A stretch of DNA of 5,303 nucleotides from Anaerosoma sp034007245 (GTDB taxonomy: Bacteria > Actinomycetota > Coriobacteriia > Anaerosomatales > Anaerosomataceae): positions 1-5,303 of the forward strand of contig JAVERH010000143.1 in NCBI GenBank assembly GCA_034007245.1, read 5' to 3'. Below are positions 1-4,943 of this stretch, in pieces (the stretch's first letter is position 1; every line of letters starts with the position of its first letter). The notes beneath the pieces are model-generated. The model had not been told where the DNA came from. It saw nothing but the letters and a program-made list of their open reading frames with translations, and did no database searches. The position numbers and the translations under genes are program-made.

Positions 1-207
1 GATATAGCGACGGCCGTGGCAGATGATGGAGCAGCGGGTACGTACCTCGTGCCCGAGGTTGTAGTAAACTCCGACGGGCTGTTGCTGGACGGAGTTCCCG
101 CATCCTCGCTCTCAGAGCTTGCAGGTGCTGATATACAGTTGATCGGCAGTGACGGGGTCGCCCTGGCCCGGGCCCTGACGACTCGAACAGGACGGACACG
201 CTCATGA
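1..207 (+). CDS. DUF512-family protein (radical SAM/PDZ-associated), C-terminal fragment
   Basis: The reading frame is open from the window edge and ends at TGA 205-207, so only the last 68 codons are visible. The fragment resembles the end of DUF512 proteins, which carry a PDZ-like domain, a divergent radical SAM-like core and DUF512. It shows a 'DI...' helix start, 'LVPEVVV' near residue 16, a 'GLLLDGVPASSL' segment where the family usually has 'FLDDLT..dL', and a closing 'IGSDGVALARAL'. The biochemical role of the family is not settled. These genes commonly sit directly upstream of der in Clostridia and related Gram-positives, which supports the call. The stop overlaps the der start as ATGA, so translation is probably coupled. 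The tail after 'ARAL' is basic and looks poorly conserved. The identification rests on a short C-terminal stretch plus context, and the catalytic part lies outside the window. Confidence 0.68.
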   Translation, partial: DIATAVADDGAAGTYLVPEVVVNSDGLLLDGVPASSLSELAGADIQLIGSDGVALARALTTRTGRTRS

Positions 208-1511
208 CACTTCCCATCGTTGCAGTGGTCGGCAGGCCGAATGTCGGCAAGTCGACTTTTGTGAACCGTCTTATCCAGGCGCAGGATGCCATCGTTCACC
301 CCGCGAGCGGCGTTACGCGTGACCGTAGTTATCATCCCGCTGACTGGAACGGCCGCGAGTTCATGCTCGTTGACACCGGGGGCATCGAGTTCACGAGTGA
401 CGATCGCTTTGGTGATTCGATCCGTGAGCAGGCCGTCGTGGCGGCTCAGGAGGCCGATGTGGTGGTCTTCCTGGTCGATGGGGCGGTGGGTATAGCGGCT
501 GGTGATACGGAGGTCGCCGAGCTGCTCAGGCGTCAGGAAACGCCGGTGTTCCTTGCGGTGAACAAGCTCGATACGCCCGGGCGCGAAGAGGCGATCCATG
601 AGTTCTGGAGTCTCGGACTCGGTCAGCCGTGGCCGGTCTCGGCTATCCATGGCCACGGGACGGGTGATCTTCTGGACGCGATCGCGGATGCACTTCCGCA
701 AGTCGAGGTCGAGCCGGAGACCGATGCTATCGGCATAGCTATCATCGGTAAGCCGAACGCGGGTAAGTCATCGCTGTATAACAAGCTCCTCGGTGTAGAA
801 CGGGCCATCGTGTCCGAGGTCGCCGGTACCACGCGTGATGCGATCGACACCGTGCTCGAGCGTGAAGGGCGGACATACCGTCTGGTGGATACTGCGGGGC
901 TGCGCCGGAAGTCGCAGATCGACGAATCTGTCGAGTACTACGGTTTCGTGCGTGCGATGCGCGCCATCGACCGCGCGGATGTTGCGCTGCTTGTCGTGGA
1001 TGCCGAGACAGGCGTGACCGACCAAGACCAGCGGATCGCGCGCTTCGCCGAGGACCGCGGCTGCGGCATGCTCGTCGTGCTCAATAAGTGGGACCTGCTC
1101 GAGACCCCGGAAGAGAAGACCGAACTGGTGACCCGTCTACCCGAGAAGCTCGGGTTCGTCGGCTTTGCACCAGTGGTTCGCGTGAGTGCGCTCTCGGGCT
1201 CCGGCGTACATAAGGTCCTCCCGATGATCGCGACTATCTACGACGCTTACTCGCAGGAGATATCCACGAGTGCGCTGAACCGCCTTCTCACCGAGCTTCG
1301 CGCAACGGGCCACACAGTGTCGAAGGGTGGCAAGATGCTGCGTATGCAGTACGTGACGCAGACGGGGACCCAGCCACCGGTCTTCACGTTCTTTGCCAAC
1401 CATCCCCGCATGGTCGACGCCAACTACGAGCGCTATCTGGAGAATCGTTTCCGCGAGGCGTTCGATCTCACGGGGACGCCGGTCCGGCTACGATTCCGCC
1501 AGAAGGGCTGA
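204..1511 (+). CDS. der: Ribosome biogenesis GTPase Der (EngA), tandem G domains
   Basis: Der is an essential GTPase that acts in late assembly of the 50S ribosomal subunit in the cytoplasm. The 435-residue product has the usual family length and the full layout. The first G domain has a P-loop GRPNVGKST at 10-18, a switch I GVTRDR at 36-41, DTGG at 57-60 and NKLD at 120-123. The second has GKPNAGKSS at 182-190, GTTRD at 208-212, DTAG at 229-232 and NKWD at 294-297. The C-terminal KH-like domain covers about 350-435. The second P-loop carries K and A where GRPNVGKS is more common, a conservative variant that keeps the GxxxxGKS core. The ATG at 204 overlaps the upstream stop by 4 bases, with a weak AGGA-type site at 189-192. 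The N-terminus 'MTLPIVAVVGRPN' fits the family. The gene ends one base before plsY. No frameshift or missing motif is seen. Confidence 0.98.
   Translation: MTLPIVAVVGRPNVGKSTFVNRLIQAQDAIVHPASGVTRDRSYHPADWNGREFMLVDTGGIEFTSDDRFGDSIREQAVVAAQEADVVVFLVDGAVGIAAGDTEVAELLRRQETPVFLAVNKLDTPGREEAIHEFWSLGLGQPWPVSAIHGHGTGDLLDAIADALPQVEVEPETDAIGIAIIGKPNAGKSSLYNKLLGVERAIVSEVAGTTRDAIDTVLEREGRTYRLVDTAGLRRKSQIDESVEYYGFVRAMRAIDRADVALLVVDAETGVTDQDQRIARFAEDRGCGMLVVLNKWDLLETPEEKTELVTRLPEKLGFVGFAPVVRVSALSGSGVHKVLPMIATIYDAYSQEISTSALNRLLTELRATGHTVSKGGKMLRMQYVTQTGTQPPVFTFFANHPRMVDANYERYLENRFREAFDLTGTPVRLRFRQKG
1501..1507 (+). promoter_or_regulatory. Ribosome binding site fixing the plsY GTG start
   Basis: AGAAGGG lies in the last codons of der, 5 bases before GTG 1513. 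It decides the plsY start. The same frame stays open upstream to an ATG at 1393 deep inside der, but that extension would add a basic, low-complexity stretch unrelated to PlsY, while the GTG start puts the first membrane segment at the proper distance from the N-terminus. Confidence 0.75.
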
Positions 1512-1512
1512 C

Positions 1513-2193
1513 GTGAGTGAGGCGCTCAGAATACTGGGGACTGTGGTCGGCGCGTACCTGATCGGGTCGATCCCGTTTGCCGTCATCGTCGTCCGGCTGT
1601 TCTGGAAGCAGGACATCCGCGATTTCGGTAGCGGGAACACCGGTGCCACGAACGTGCTACGTGTCTTCGGAACGGCACCGGGCCTGAGTGTCTACGCTCT
1701 CGACGCGCTCAAAGGCGCTGCAGGCGTGGGGCTCGCTCTGCAACTGGCACCGGAGTCATGGGGTGTCACGGGCCGTGACTGGTTCGTCGTGCTGGGTGCG
1801 ATGGCAGCGATCGCGGGTCACACGCTATCGCCGTTTCTCGGCTTCAAGGGCGGCAAAGGTGTGGCGACCGCATCTGGTGCTGTGATCGTGGCGGCTCCGC
1901 GCGTCGTTGCGGTGATGGTCGTGTTGTTCCTCATCGTCGTCGCTATCTCGAAGTACGTGTCACTCGGGTCGATCGTCATCGCGGTGATGTTTCCCGTTGT
2001 ATGCTTGATAGCGTACCCGGGGCGGTACGCGCTTGCAGTGTTCGCATTGCTCGCCGGTGTGTTCGTGATCTGGAAGCACCGATCCAACCTCGGTCGCATC
2101 AAGCGCGGGGAGGAGCATCGCATCTCCTTCAAGCGACGGATGTGGGACGAGCATCGATCGGCCTCTAAGACTGAAGGGCGTGAGGAACGATGA
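1513..2193 (+). CDS. plsY: Acyl-phosphate:glycerol-3-phosphate acyltransferase PlsY
   Basis: PlsY is an integral membrane enzyme that transfers a fatty acyl group from acyl-phosphate (made by PlsX, not in this window) to position 1 of sn-glycerol 3-phosphate, giving lysophosphatidic acid. From the GTG start the product is 226 residues. Family motifs are in order: GSIPF at 18-22 in the first membrane segment, FGSGNTGATN at 38-47, LKG at 66-68, GHTLSPFLGF at 102-111 followed by KGGKGVAT at 112-119, and KYVSLGS at 147-153. Hydrophobic segments lie near 7-30, 54-80, 90-110, 123-145 and 150-187. The C-terminus after 'KHRSNLGRIKRG' is a strongly charged tail of about 27 residues, slightly longer than usual. 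The gene follows der by one base and overlaps gpsA by 4, so the enzyme is likely made together with GpsA, which supplies its acceptor substrate. Confidence 0.96.
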   Translation: MSEALRILGTVVGAYLIGSIPFAVIVVRLFWKQDIRDFGSGNTGATNVLRVFGTAPGLSVYALDALKGAAGVGLALQLAPESWGVTGRDWFVVLGAMAAIAGHTLSPFLGFKGGKGVATASGAVIVAAPRVVAVMVVLFLIVVAISKYVSLGSIVIAVMFPVVCLIAYPGRYALAVFALLAGVFVIWKHRSNLGRIKRGEEHRISFKRRMWDEHRSASKTEGREER

Positions 2194-3212
2194 AGATCGC
2201 CGTCATCGGTGCCGGCTCGTGGGGCACAGCCGTTGCGTGGCTGCTTGGGGAGAAGTCCTACGATGTGAACCTGTGGGCACGTGAGCCCGAGATCGCCGAG
2301 GGCATCAACGCAGACGGTCGCAATCCGATGTTCCTTCCGGGTGTGCAGCTTGCTCCGGGCGTGCGATCCACTTCGGATATCGCCGAGGCGGTGAAGGACG
2401 CCACTGCGGTCGTCATCGTCACTCCGAGCCATGGCGTGCGTGGTGTGGCCGAGGCGATGAGCGAGCACCTGCCGCAGTCGGTCCCCGTCATCAACCTTGC
2501 TAAGGGTGTCGAGCAGAACACCCTCATGCGCATGACGCAGATCCTTGAAGAGGTGCTCGGGAACCGTGCCCGTCTGGCGGCACTGTCCGGCCCCAACCAT
2601 GCAGAGGAAGTGTCGCGGGGGGTACCCTCGGCGACCGTTGTGGCTGCATACGAAGAGGATGTGGCCCGGGTGTTCCAGGATCTCTTCATGGCGCCGGCGT
2701 TTCGTGTCTACACCAACCCCGACGTCGTCGGGGTCGAGCTGTGTGGTGCATCCAAGAACGTTGTCGCAGTAGCCGCCGGGATGGTGGATGGGCTCGGCTA
2801 CGGGGACAACACCAAGGCCACGTTGATGACACGGGGGCTGGCCGAGATGAGTCGGCTGGGTTCGCATCTCGGTGCGAACCCGATGACCTATATGGGTCTC
2901 GCCGGGATGGGCGACCTGATCGTCACATGCACGTCACAGCATAGTCGTAACCGCGCGTTGGGTGAGTGGATCGCCGGCGGCGGGACCGTGGAGACCTATG
3001 GGGCGGAGACTAACATGGTCGCCGAGGGCGCGAGGAGCGCGGTGTCGCTCGACGACCTTGCGGCCAAACTCGAGATCGACATGCCTGTCACACGTCAGGT
3101 CCGGGCGATCCTGTACGAGGGGCACCTGCCCGGCGAGGCGGCAGCGATCCTGATGGGACGCGCTGCAGTCGATGAGTTCCACGGCATGGGCCTCATCGAG
3201 GATGACGAGTAG
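2190..3212 (+). CDS. gpsA: Glycerol-3-phosphate dehydrogenase [NAD(P)+] GpsA
   Basis: This cytoplasmic enzyme reduces dihydroxyacetone phosphate to sn-glycerol 3-phosphate for phospholipid synthesis. The 340-residue product has the normal family length. The N-terminal Rossmann fold shows the dinucleotide-binding GAGSWGTA at 7-14 and 'VIVTPSH' at 75-81. LAKG with K105 and SGPNHAEE at 133-140 match the substrate and nucleotide region. The C-terminal helical domain has GASKN with the catalytic-type lysine K189, GYGDNTKA at 203-210, GLAGMGDL at 236-243 and TCTSQHSRNR at 246-255. All key residues seem present. The ATG overlaps the plsY stop as ATGA, with GAGGA close by at 2182-2186, which suggests translational coupling. 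The protein ends in an acidic 'EDDE' tail. Pairing with plsY puts glycerol 3-phosphate production and its first acylation in one transcript. Confidence 0.98.
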   Translation: MKIAVIGAGSWGTAVAWLLGEKSYDVNLWAREPEIAEGINADGRNPMFLPGVQLAPGVRSTSDIAEAVKDATAVVIVTPSHGVRGVAEAMSEHLPQSVPVINLAKGVEQNTLMRMTQILEEVLGNRARLAALSGPNHAEEVSRGVPSATVVAAYEEDVARVFQDLFMAPAFRVYTNPDVVGVELCGASKNVVAVAAGMVDGLGYGDNTKATLMTRGLAEMSRLGSHLGANPMTYMGLAGMGDLIVTCTSQHSRNRALGEWIAGGGTVETYGAETNMVAEGARSAVSLDDLAAKLEIDMPVTRQVRAILYEGHLPGEAAAILMGRAAVDEFHGMGLIEDDE

Positions 3213-3240
3213 TCTACCGGACTCTGACGATACAAGGCTG

Positions 3241-3246
3241 AAGGAG
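3241..3246 (+). promoter_or_regulatory. Ribosome binding site of rpe, long spacing to a GTG start
   Basis: AAGGAG lies 10 bases before GTG 3257. A nearer in-frame GTG at 3248 is followed at once by TAG, so it cannot be the start. The spacing is longer than the usual 5-9 bases, and together with the GTG codon this may lower rpe translation (inference). Confidence 0.65.
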
Positions 3247-3256
3247 CGTGTAGGTA

Positions 3257-3931
3257 GTGGCACATGAGCTCACGATCGCACCGTCTATCCTCTCGGCGGA
3301 CTTCACACGTCTGGCCGAGGCGATCGCGTTGGTCGAGGATGCTGGAGCCGACTTCATCCACGTGGATGTCATGGATGGGCACTTCGTGCCGAACCTCACC
3401 ATCGGACCCCCGGTCGTCAAGGCCCTCAAGCGCGTCGCACGGGTACCGCTTGATGTGCATCTCATGGTCTCCGACCCGGATCGCACCGCACAGTGGTACG
3501 TGGATGCAGGTGCCGATGTCGTGACCGTACATATCGAGGCGGCTGTGCATGTTCATCGGACGCTCGCCGTGATCCGGGACGGTGGAGCGCAGGCAGGGGT
3601 CACCCTCAATCCCGGAACCCCCGCATCGGCGCTGGCGGAGATGCTACCGTACGTGGATCAGGTGCTCGTCATGAGTGTGAATCCCGGGTTCGCTGCACAG
3701 TCCTTCATCGATTCTTCTATCGCTAAGGTGGCCGAGGTCGCGCGCATGTGTCGTGAGGCGGGCGTGTCTCCGCGGATCGAGGTCGACGGTGGGATCGATA
3801 TGGCGACCGCACCGCGAGTGGTCGCTGCCGGTGCCGATATGCTTGTCGCGGGCAACGCGATCTTCGGTGCGGAGGATCCGGCCGCCGCGCTCAAAGCGCT
3901 CCGGCGCAGTGCACTCGCGCGCTTGGTGTAA
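3257..3931 (+). CDS. rpe: Ribulose-phosphate 3-epimerase
   Basis: Rpe interconverts ribulose 5-phosphate and xylulose 5-phosphate in the pentose phosphate pathway. It is a metal-dependent (beta/alpha)8 barrel in the cytoplasm. The 224-residue product has the usual length. Signatures are APSILSADF at 8-16, HVDVMDGHFVPN at 35-46, DVHLMV at 66-71, LNPGTP at 117-122, MSVNPGFAAQSF at 139-150, EVDGGI at 175-180 and AGNAIFG at 198-204. The expected metal and catalytic residues H35, D37, H68 and D177 are all present, as are the active-site methionines M39, M70 and M139. The GTG start puts the first beta strand 'LTIAPSIL' at the normal distance from the N-terminus. The gene lies 44 bases after gpsA and 54 before the riboflavin synthase homologue. 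The rpe-rib neighbourhood recalls actinobacterial gene order, in which ribD usually comes next. Confidence 0.97.
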   Translation: MAHELTIAPSILSADFTRLAEAIALVEDAGADFIHVDVMDGHFVPNLTIGPPVVKALKRVARVPLDVHLMVSDPDRTAQWYVDAGADVVTVHIEAAVHVHRTLAVIRDGGAQAGVTLNPGTPASALAEMLPYVDQVLVMSVNPGFAAQSFIDSSIAKVAEVARMCREAGVSPRIEVDGGIDMATAPRVVAAGADMLVAGNAIFGAEDPAAALKALRRSALARLV

Positions 3932-3970
3932 AGTCCGAAGTGCGCCCAAGATCTCTGCCGTGTGGCCTCG

Positions 3971-3977
3971 GAAGGAG
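3971..3977 (+). promoter_or_regulatory. Ribosome binding site fixing the riboflavin synthase homologue start
   Basis: GAAGGAG lies 8 bases before ATG 3986, which is close to ideal. It settles the start against the in-frame GTG at 3962, which lies upstream of this site and would add 8 residues before the hallmark N-terminus MFTG. Confidence 0.85.
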
Positions 3978-3985
3978 TTCAGCGG

Positions 3986-4651
3986 ATGTTCACTGGTCTG
4001 ATCGAGTGTGAGGGTGTCATCACGCGTGCCGATCGAATAGCGGCCGGGATGCGGATGGAGGTCTACGCCCCCGAGTTCGGGCGGGACATGCAGATCGGGG
4101 ATGCCATCGCGGTCAACGGTATCCGGGTCACCGTAGCGAAGTTCATTCGCGGTGCGTTCCTTGCGGATGTGAGCCAGGAGATGCTGGAGAGTTCGACTCT
4201 TGGCGCGGTCGGGCAAGGAGACAAGGTGAATCTCGAGCGTGCGCTGAGGCTCTCGGAGCGTCTTGCCGGCCATCTGATGACCGGAGTCGCTGACGGTGTG
4301 GGGCATCTCGAGCTACGGCAGCATGCGGGTAAGTTCTCGGTGTATCAGTTCCAGGCGCCCTCGCACGTGCTGCGCTATCTGGTGGAGAAGGGTCCCATCG
4401 CAGTCGATGGGATATCTGTGGTCGCCGCTAAGGTGGCGCCACAAGGGTTCACGGTGGCAGTGGACCCACAGACCGAGGCTGGCACGACGCTGAAGATCAA
4501 AGGTATCGGCGATCCGGTCAACCTTGAGGTGGACCTGCTCGCCAAGTACGTCGAGCGCTTCATGAGCGCTTACTCTGAGGATGAGACGGTCTCGACCGAA
4601 CGACGCGGCCTTGGCACGCTGCTGCGCGGGCTGGCGGACGGCGGGCACTAA
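3986..4651 (+). CDS. ribE: Riboflavin synthase alpha-chain family protein with altered active site
   Basis: Riboflavin synthase dismutates two 6,7-dimethyl-8-ribityllumazine molecules into riboflavin and a pyrimidine, using two lumazine-binding barrels per chain in a trimer. The 221-residue product begins MFTGLIE, the invariant family N-terminus with F2. It keeps VNLERAL at 81-87, GH at 95-96, KGPIAVDGIS at 135-144, VNLEVD at 178-183 and a closing amphipathic helix as in trimeric enzymes. Several usually conserved positions are changed. The 'GdSIavNGvCLTV' block reads GDAIAVNGIRVTV (38-50), losing the serine and the cysteine equivalent to E. coli C48. 'ETL' reads EML (65-67). 'GHVDG' reads GVADG (100-104), losing the histidine equivalent to E. 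coli H102. 'GISLTV' reads GISVVA (142-147), and the P(H/E)T motif reads PQT (161-163). The fold call is firm, but catalytic activity is doubtful. It could instead be a lumazine/flavin-binding paralogue like bacterial lumazine protein. The symbol denotes the family only. Confidence 0.88.
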   Translation: MFTGLIECEGVITRADRIAAGMRMEVYAPEFGRDMQIGDAIAVNGIRVTVAKFIRGAFLADVSQEMLESSTLGAVGQGDKVNLERALRLSERLAGHLMTGVADGVGHLELRQHAGKFSVYQFQAPSHVLRYLVEKGPIAVDGISVVAAKVAPQGFTVAVDPQTEAGTTLKIKGIGDPVNLEVDLLAKYVERFMSAYSEDETVSTERRGLGTLLRGLADGGH

Positions 4652-4667
4652 TCGCAGGGAGTTGGTG

Positions 4668-4775
4668 ATGGATAGGAGAACGCCCGGCCACCGTTTCCGG
4701 CACCGGGCGTTCCGCGGGGCTATCCAGTGGGTTCTCGCCACCCCGTGGCTATCAACCGTGGATCACCTGATGTGA
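4668..4775 (+). CDS. Possible small protein or leader peptide, 35 residues
   Basis: ATG 4668 is preceded by AGGGAG at 4656-4661 with 6 bases of spacing, a good ribosome binding site starting 4 bases past the ribE-family stop. The frame encodes 35 residues and ends at TGA 4773-4775. The N-terminal half is very basic (about eight Arg/His in the first 16 residues), and the second half, from 'AIQWVLATPWL', is hydrophobic to amphipathic. About three quarters of codons end in G or C, as in the neighbours. Against coding, the frame runs straight through the strong hairpin at 4678-4712, whose palindromic sequence alone would yield an arginine-rich product, and no family is recognised. It might be a translated leader or a chance ORF, and it is listed because the start signal is convincing. 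Confidence 0.3.
   Translation: MDRRTPGHRFRHRAFRGAIQWVLATPWLSTVDHLM
4678..4712 (+). terminator. Candidate terminator hairpin after the riboflavin synthase homologue
   Basis: GAACGCCCGG (4678-4687) pairs perfectly over 10 bp with CCGGGCGTTC (4703-4712) around a 15-base loop that can form a small inner CCG/CGG stem. An outer GGATAG/CTATCC pair at 4670-4675 and 4720-4725 extends it across an internal loop. It lies 26 bases past the last operon stop, as expected for a terminator. No T-run follows (the next bases are CGCGGGG), so intrinsic termination is uncertain. It could equally be part of a structured RNA. Confidence 0.4.
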
Positions 4776-4781
4776 GTTGCC

Positions 4782-4798
4782 CCCGGAGCCACTCCGGG
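4782..4798 (+). terminator. Compact GC-rich hairpin, possible terminator or RNA stem
   Basis: CCCGGAG (4782-4788) and CTCCGGG (4792-4798) form a perfect 7-bp stem with a 3-base loop. There is no T-run downstream. The position, more than 120 bases after the last operon stop and about 100 before the candidate promoter, fits either a second terminator or one arm of a larger folded RNA. Confidence 0.3.
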
Positions 4799-4835
4799 AT
4801 GGAAAGTCACCATAGCAAAGGGTCGTGACCGTAAC

Positions 4836-4871
4836 AAGCGACAGTACGTTCGATTCGACGAGCGGTCGCTT
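4836..4871 (+). other. Inverted repeat upstream of the candidate promoter
   Basis: AAGCGAC (4836-4842) and GTCGCTT (4865-4871) form a 7-bp stem that encloses a short inner CGT/ACG pairing at 4847-4849 and 4858-4860. It ends about 30 bases before the candidate -10 element. It could be a terminator-like stem, an operator-type dyad for the downstream gene, or part of a structured RNA. The sequence does not decide between these. Confidence 0.28.
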
Positions 4872-4876
4872 CTGAG

Positions 4877-4906
4877 TGCTGATGTAGTGCGGGCGTGGGG
4901 TAGGAT
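4877..4906 (+). promoter_or_regulatory. Candidate promoter of the gene starting at 4944
   Basis: TAGGAT at 4901-4906 fits the TANNNT pattern of GC-rich Gram-positive -10 elements. A poor -35 match, TGCTGA at 4877-4882, lies 18 bases upstream. Transcription would start near 4913, leaving a leader of about 30 bases before GTG 4944. The large gap and the hairpins upstream make a new transcription unit here plausible, but the -35 match is weak. Confidence 0.38.
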
Positions 4907-4943
4907 AGAGTGCCTGCACACGCTGACATGAAAGGACCATCCG

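Larger units (their letters stand above)
4652..4943. other. Structured intergenic region without a recognised gene
   Basis: This 292-base gap is much larger than any other spacer in the window. It holds a 10-bp inverted repeat at 4678-4712 enclosed by GGATAG (4670-4675) and CTATCC (4720-4725), a GCCAC/GTGGC stem at 4737-4749, a TCAC/GTGA stem at 4763-4775 flanked by CAAC (4753-4756) and GTTG (4776-4779), a 7-bp stem at 4782-4798, and a 7-bp stem at 4836-4871. A candidate promoter follows near 4901. No known riboswitch, tRNA or other RNA family was recognised on either strand. It may be a terminator-rich gene border, a leader of the downstream gene, or a small structured RNA. Confidence 0.55.

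Noticed and set aside
1393..1512. Upstream extension of plsY to an ATG at 1393
   Set aside because: It would overlap der by about 120 bases and add a basic stretch unlike PlsY. The ribosome binding site at 1501-1507 and GTG 1513 give the normal N-terminus.
1818..2867. Long open frame on the minus strand (349 codons) across plsY and gpsA
   Set aside because: It is a shadow of GC-rich coding on the other strand. The product is rich in His and Arg without any domain, and both opposite genes are certain.
3962..3985. Upstream GTG 3962 as start of the riboflavin synthase homologue
   Set aside because: The family starts with MFTG, encoded at 3986, and the ribosome binding site at 3971-3977 lies downstream of the GTG.
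3932..3985. FMN riboswitch upstream of the riboflavin synthase homologue
   Set aside because: The spacer is only 54 bases and has none of the conserved RFN-element boxes. None is seen in 4652-4943 either.
4820..4829. GGGTCGTGAC, resembling the 5' core of the ZTP (pfl) riboswitch
   Set aside because: The matching CGACCC closing strand and the conserved 3' part (CCGCCTGGGC type) are absent downstream, so the decamer is probably chance.
4849..4856. TTCGATTC, resembling a tRNA T-loop
   Set aside because: The flanking five bases on each side form only two of five T-stem pairs, and no acceptor stem, D arm or anticodon arm can be drawn around it.
4652..4943. T-box, cobalamin, c-di-GMP or SRP/RNase P type RNA
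   Set aside because: The signature motifs of each were looked for by eye on the plus strand and not found. A covariance-model search would be needed to exclude remote members.
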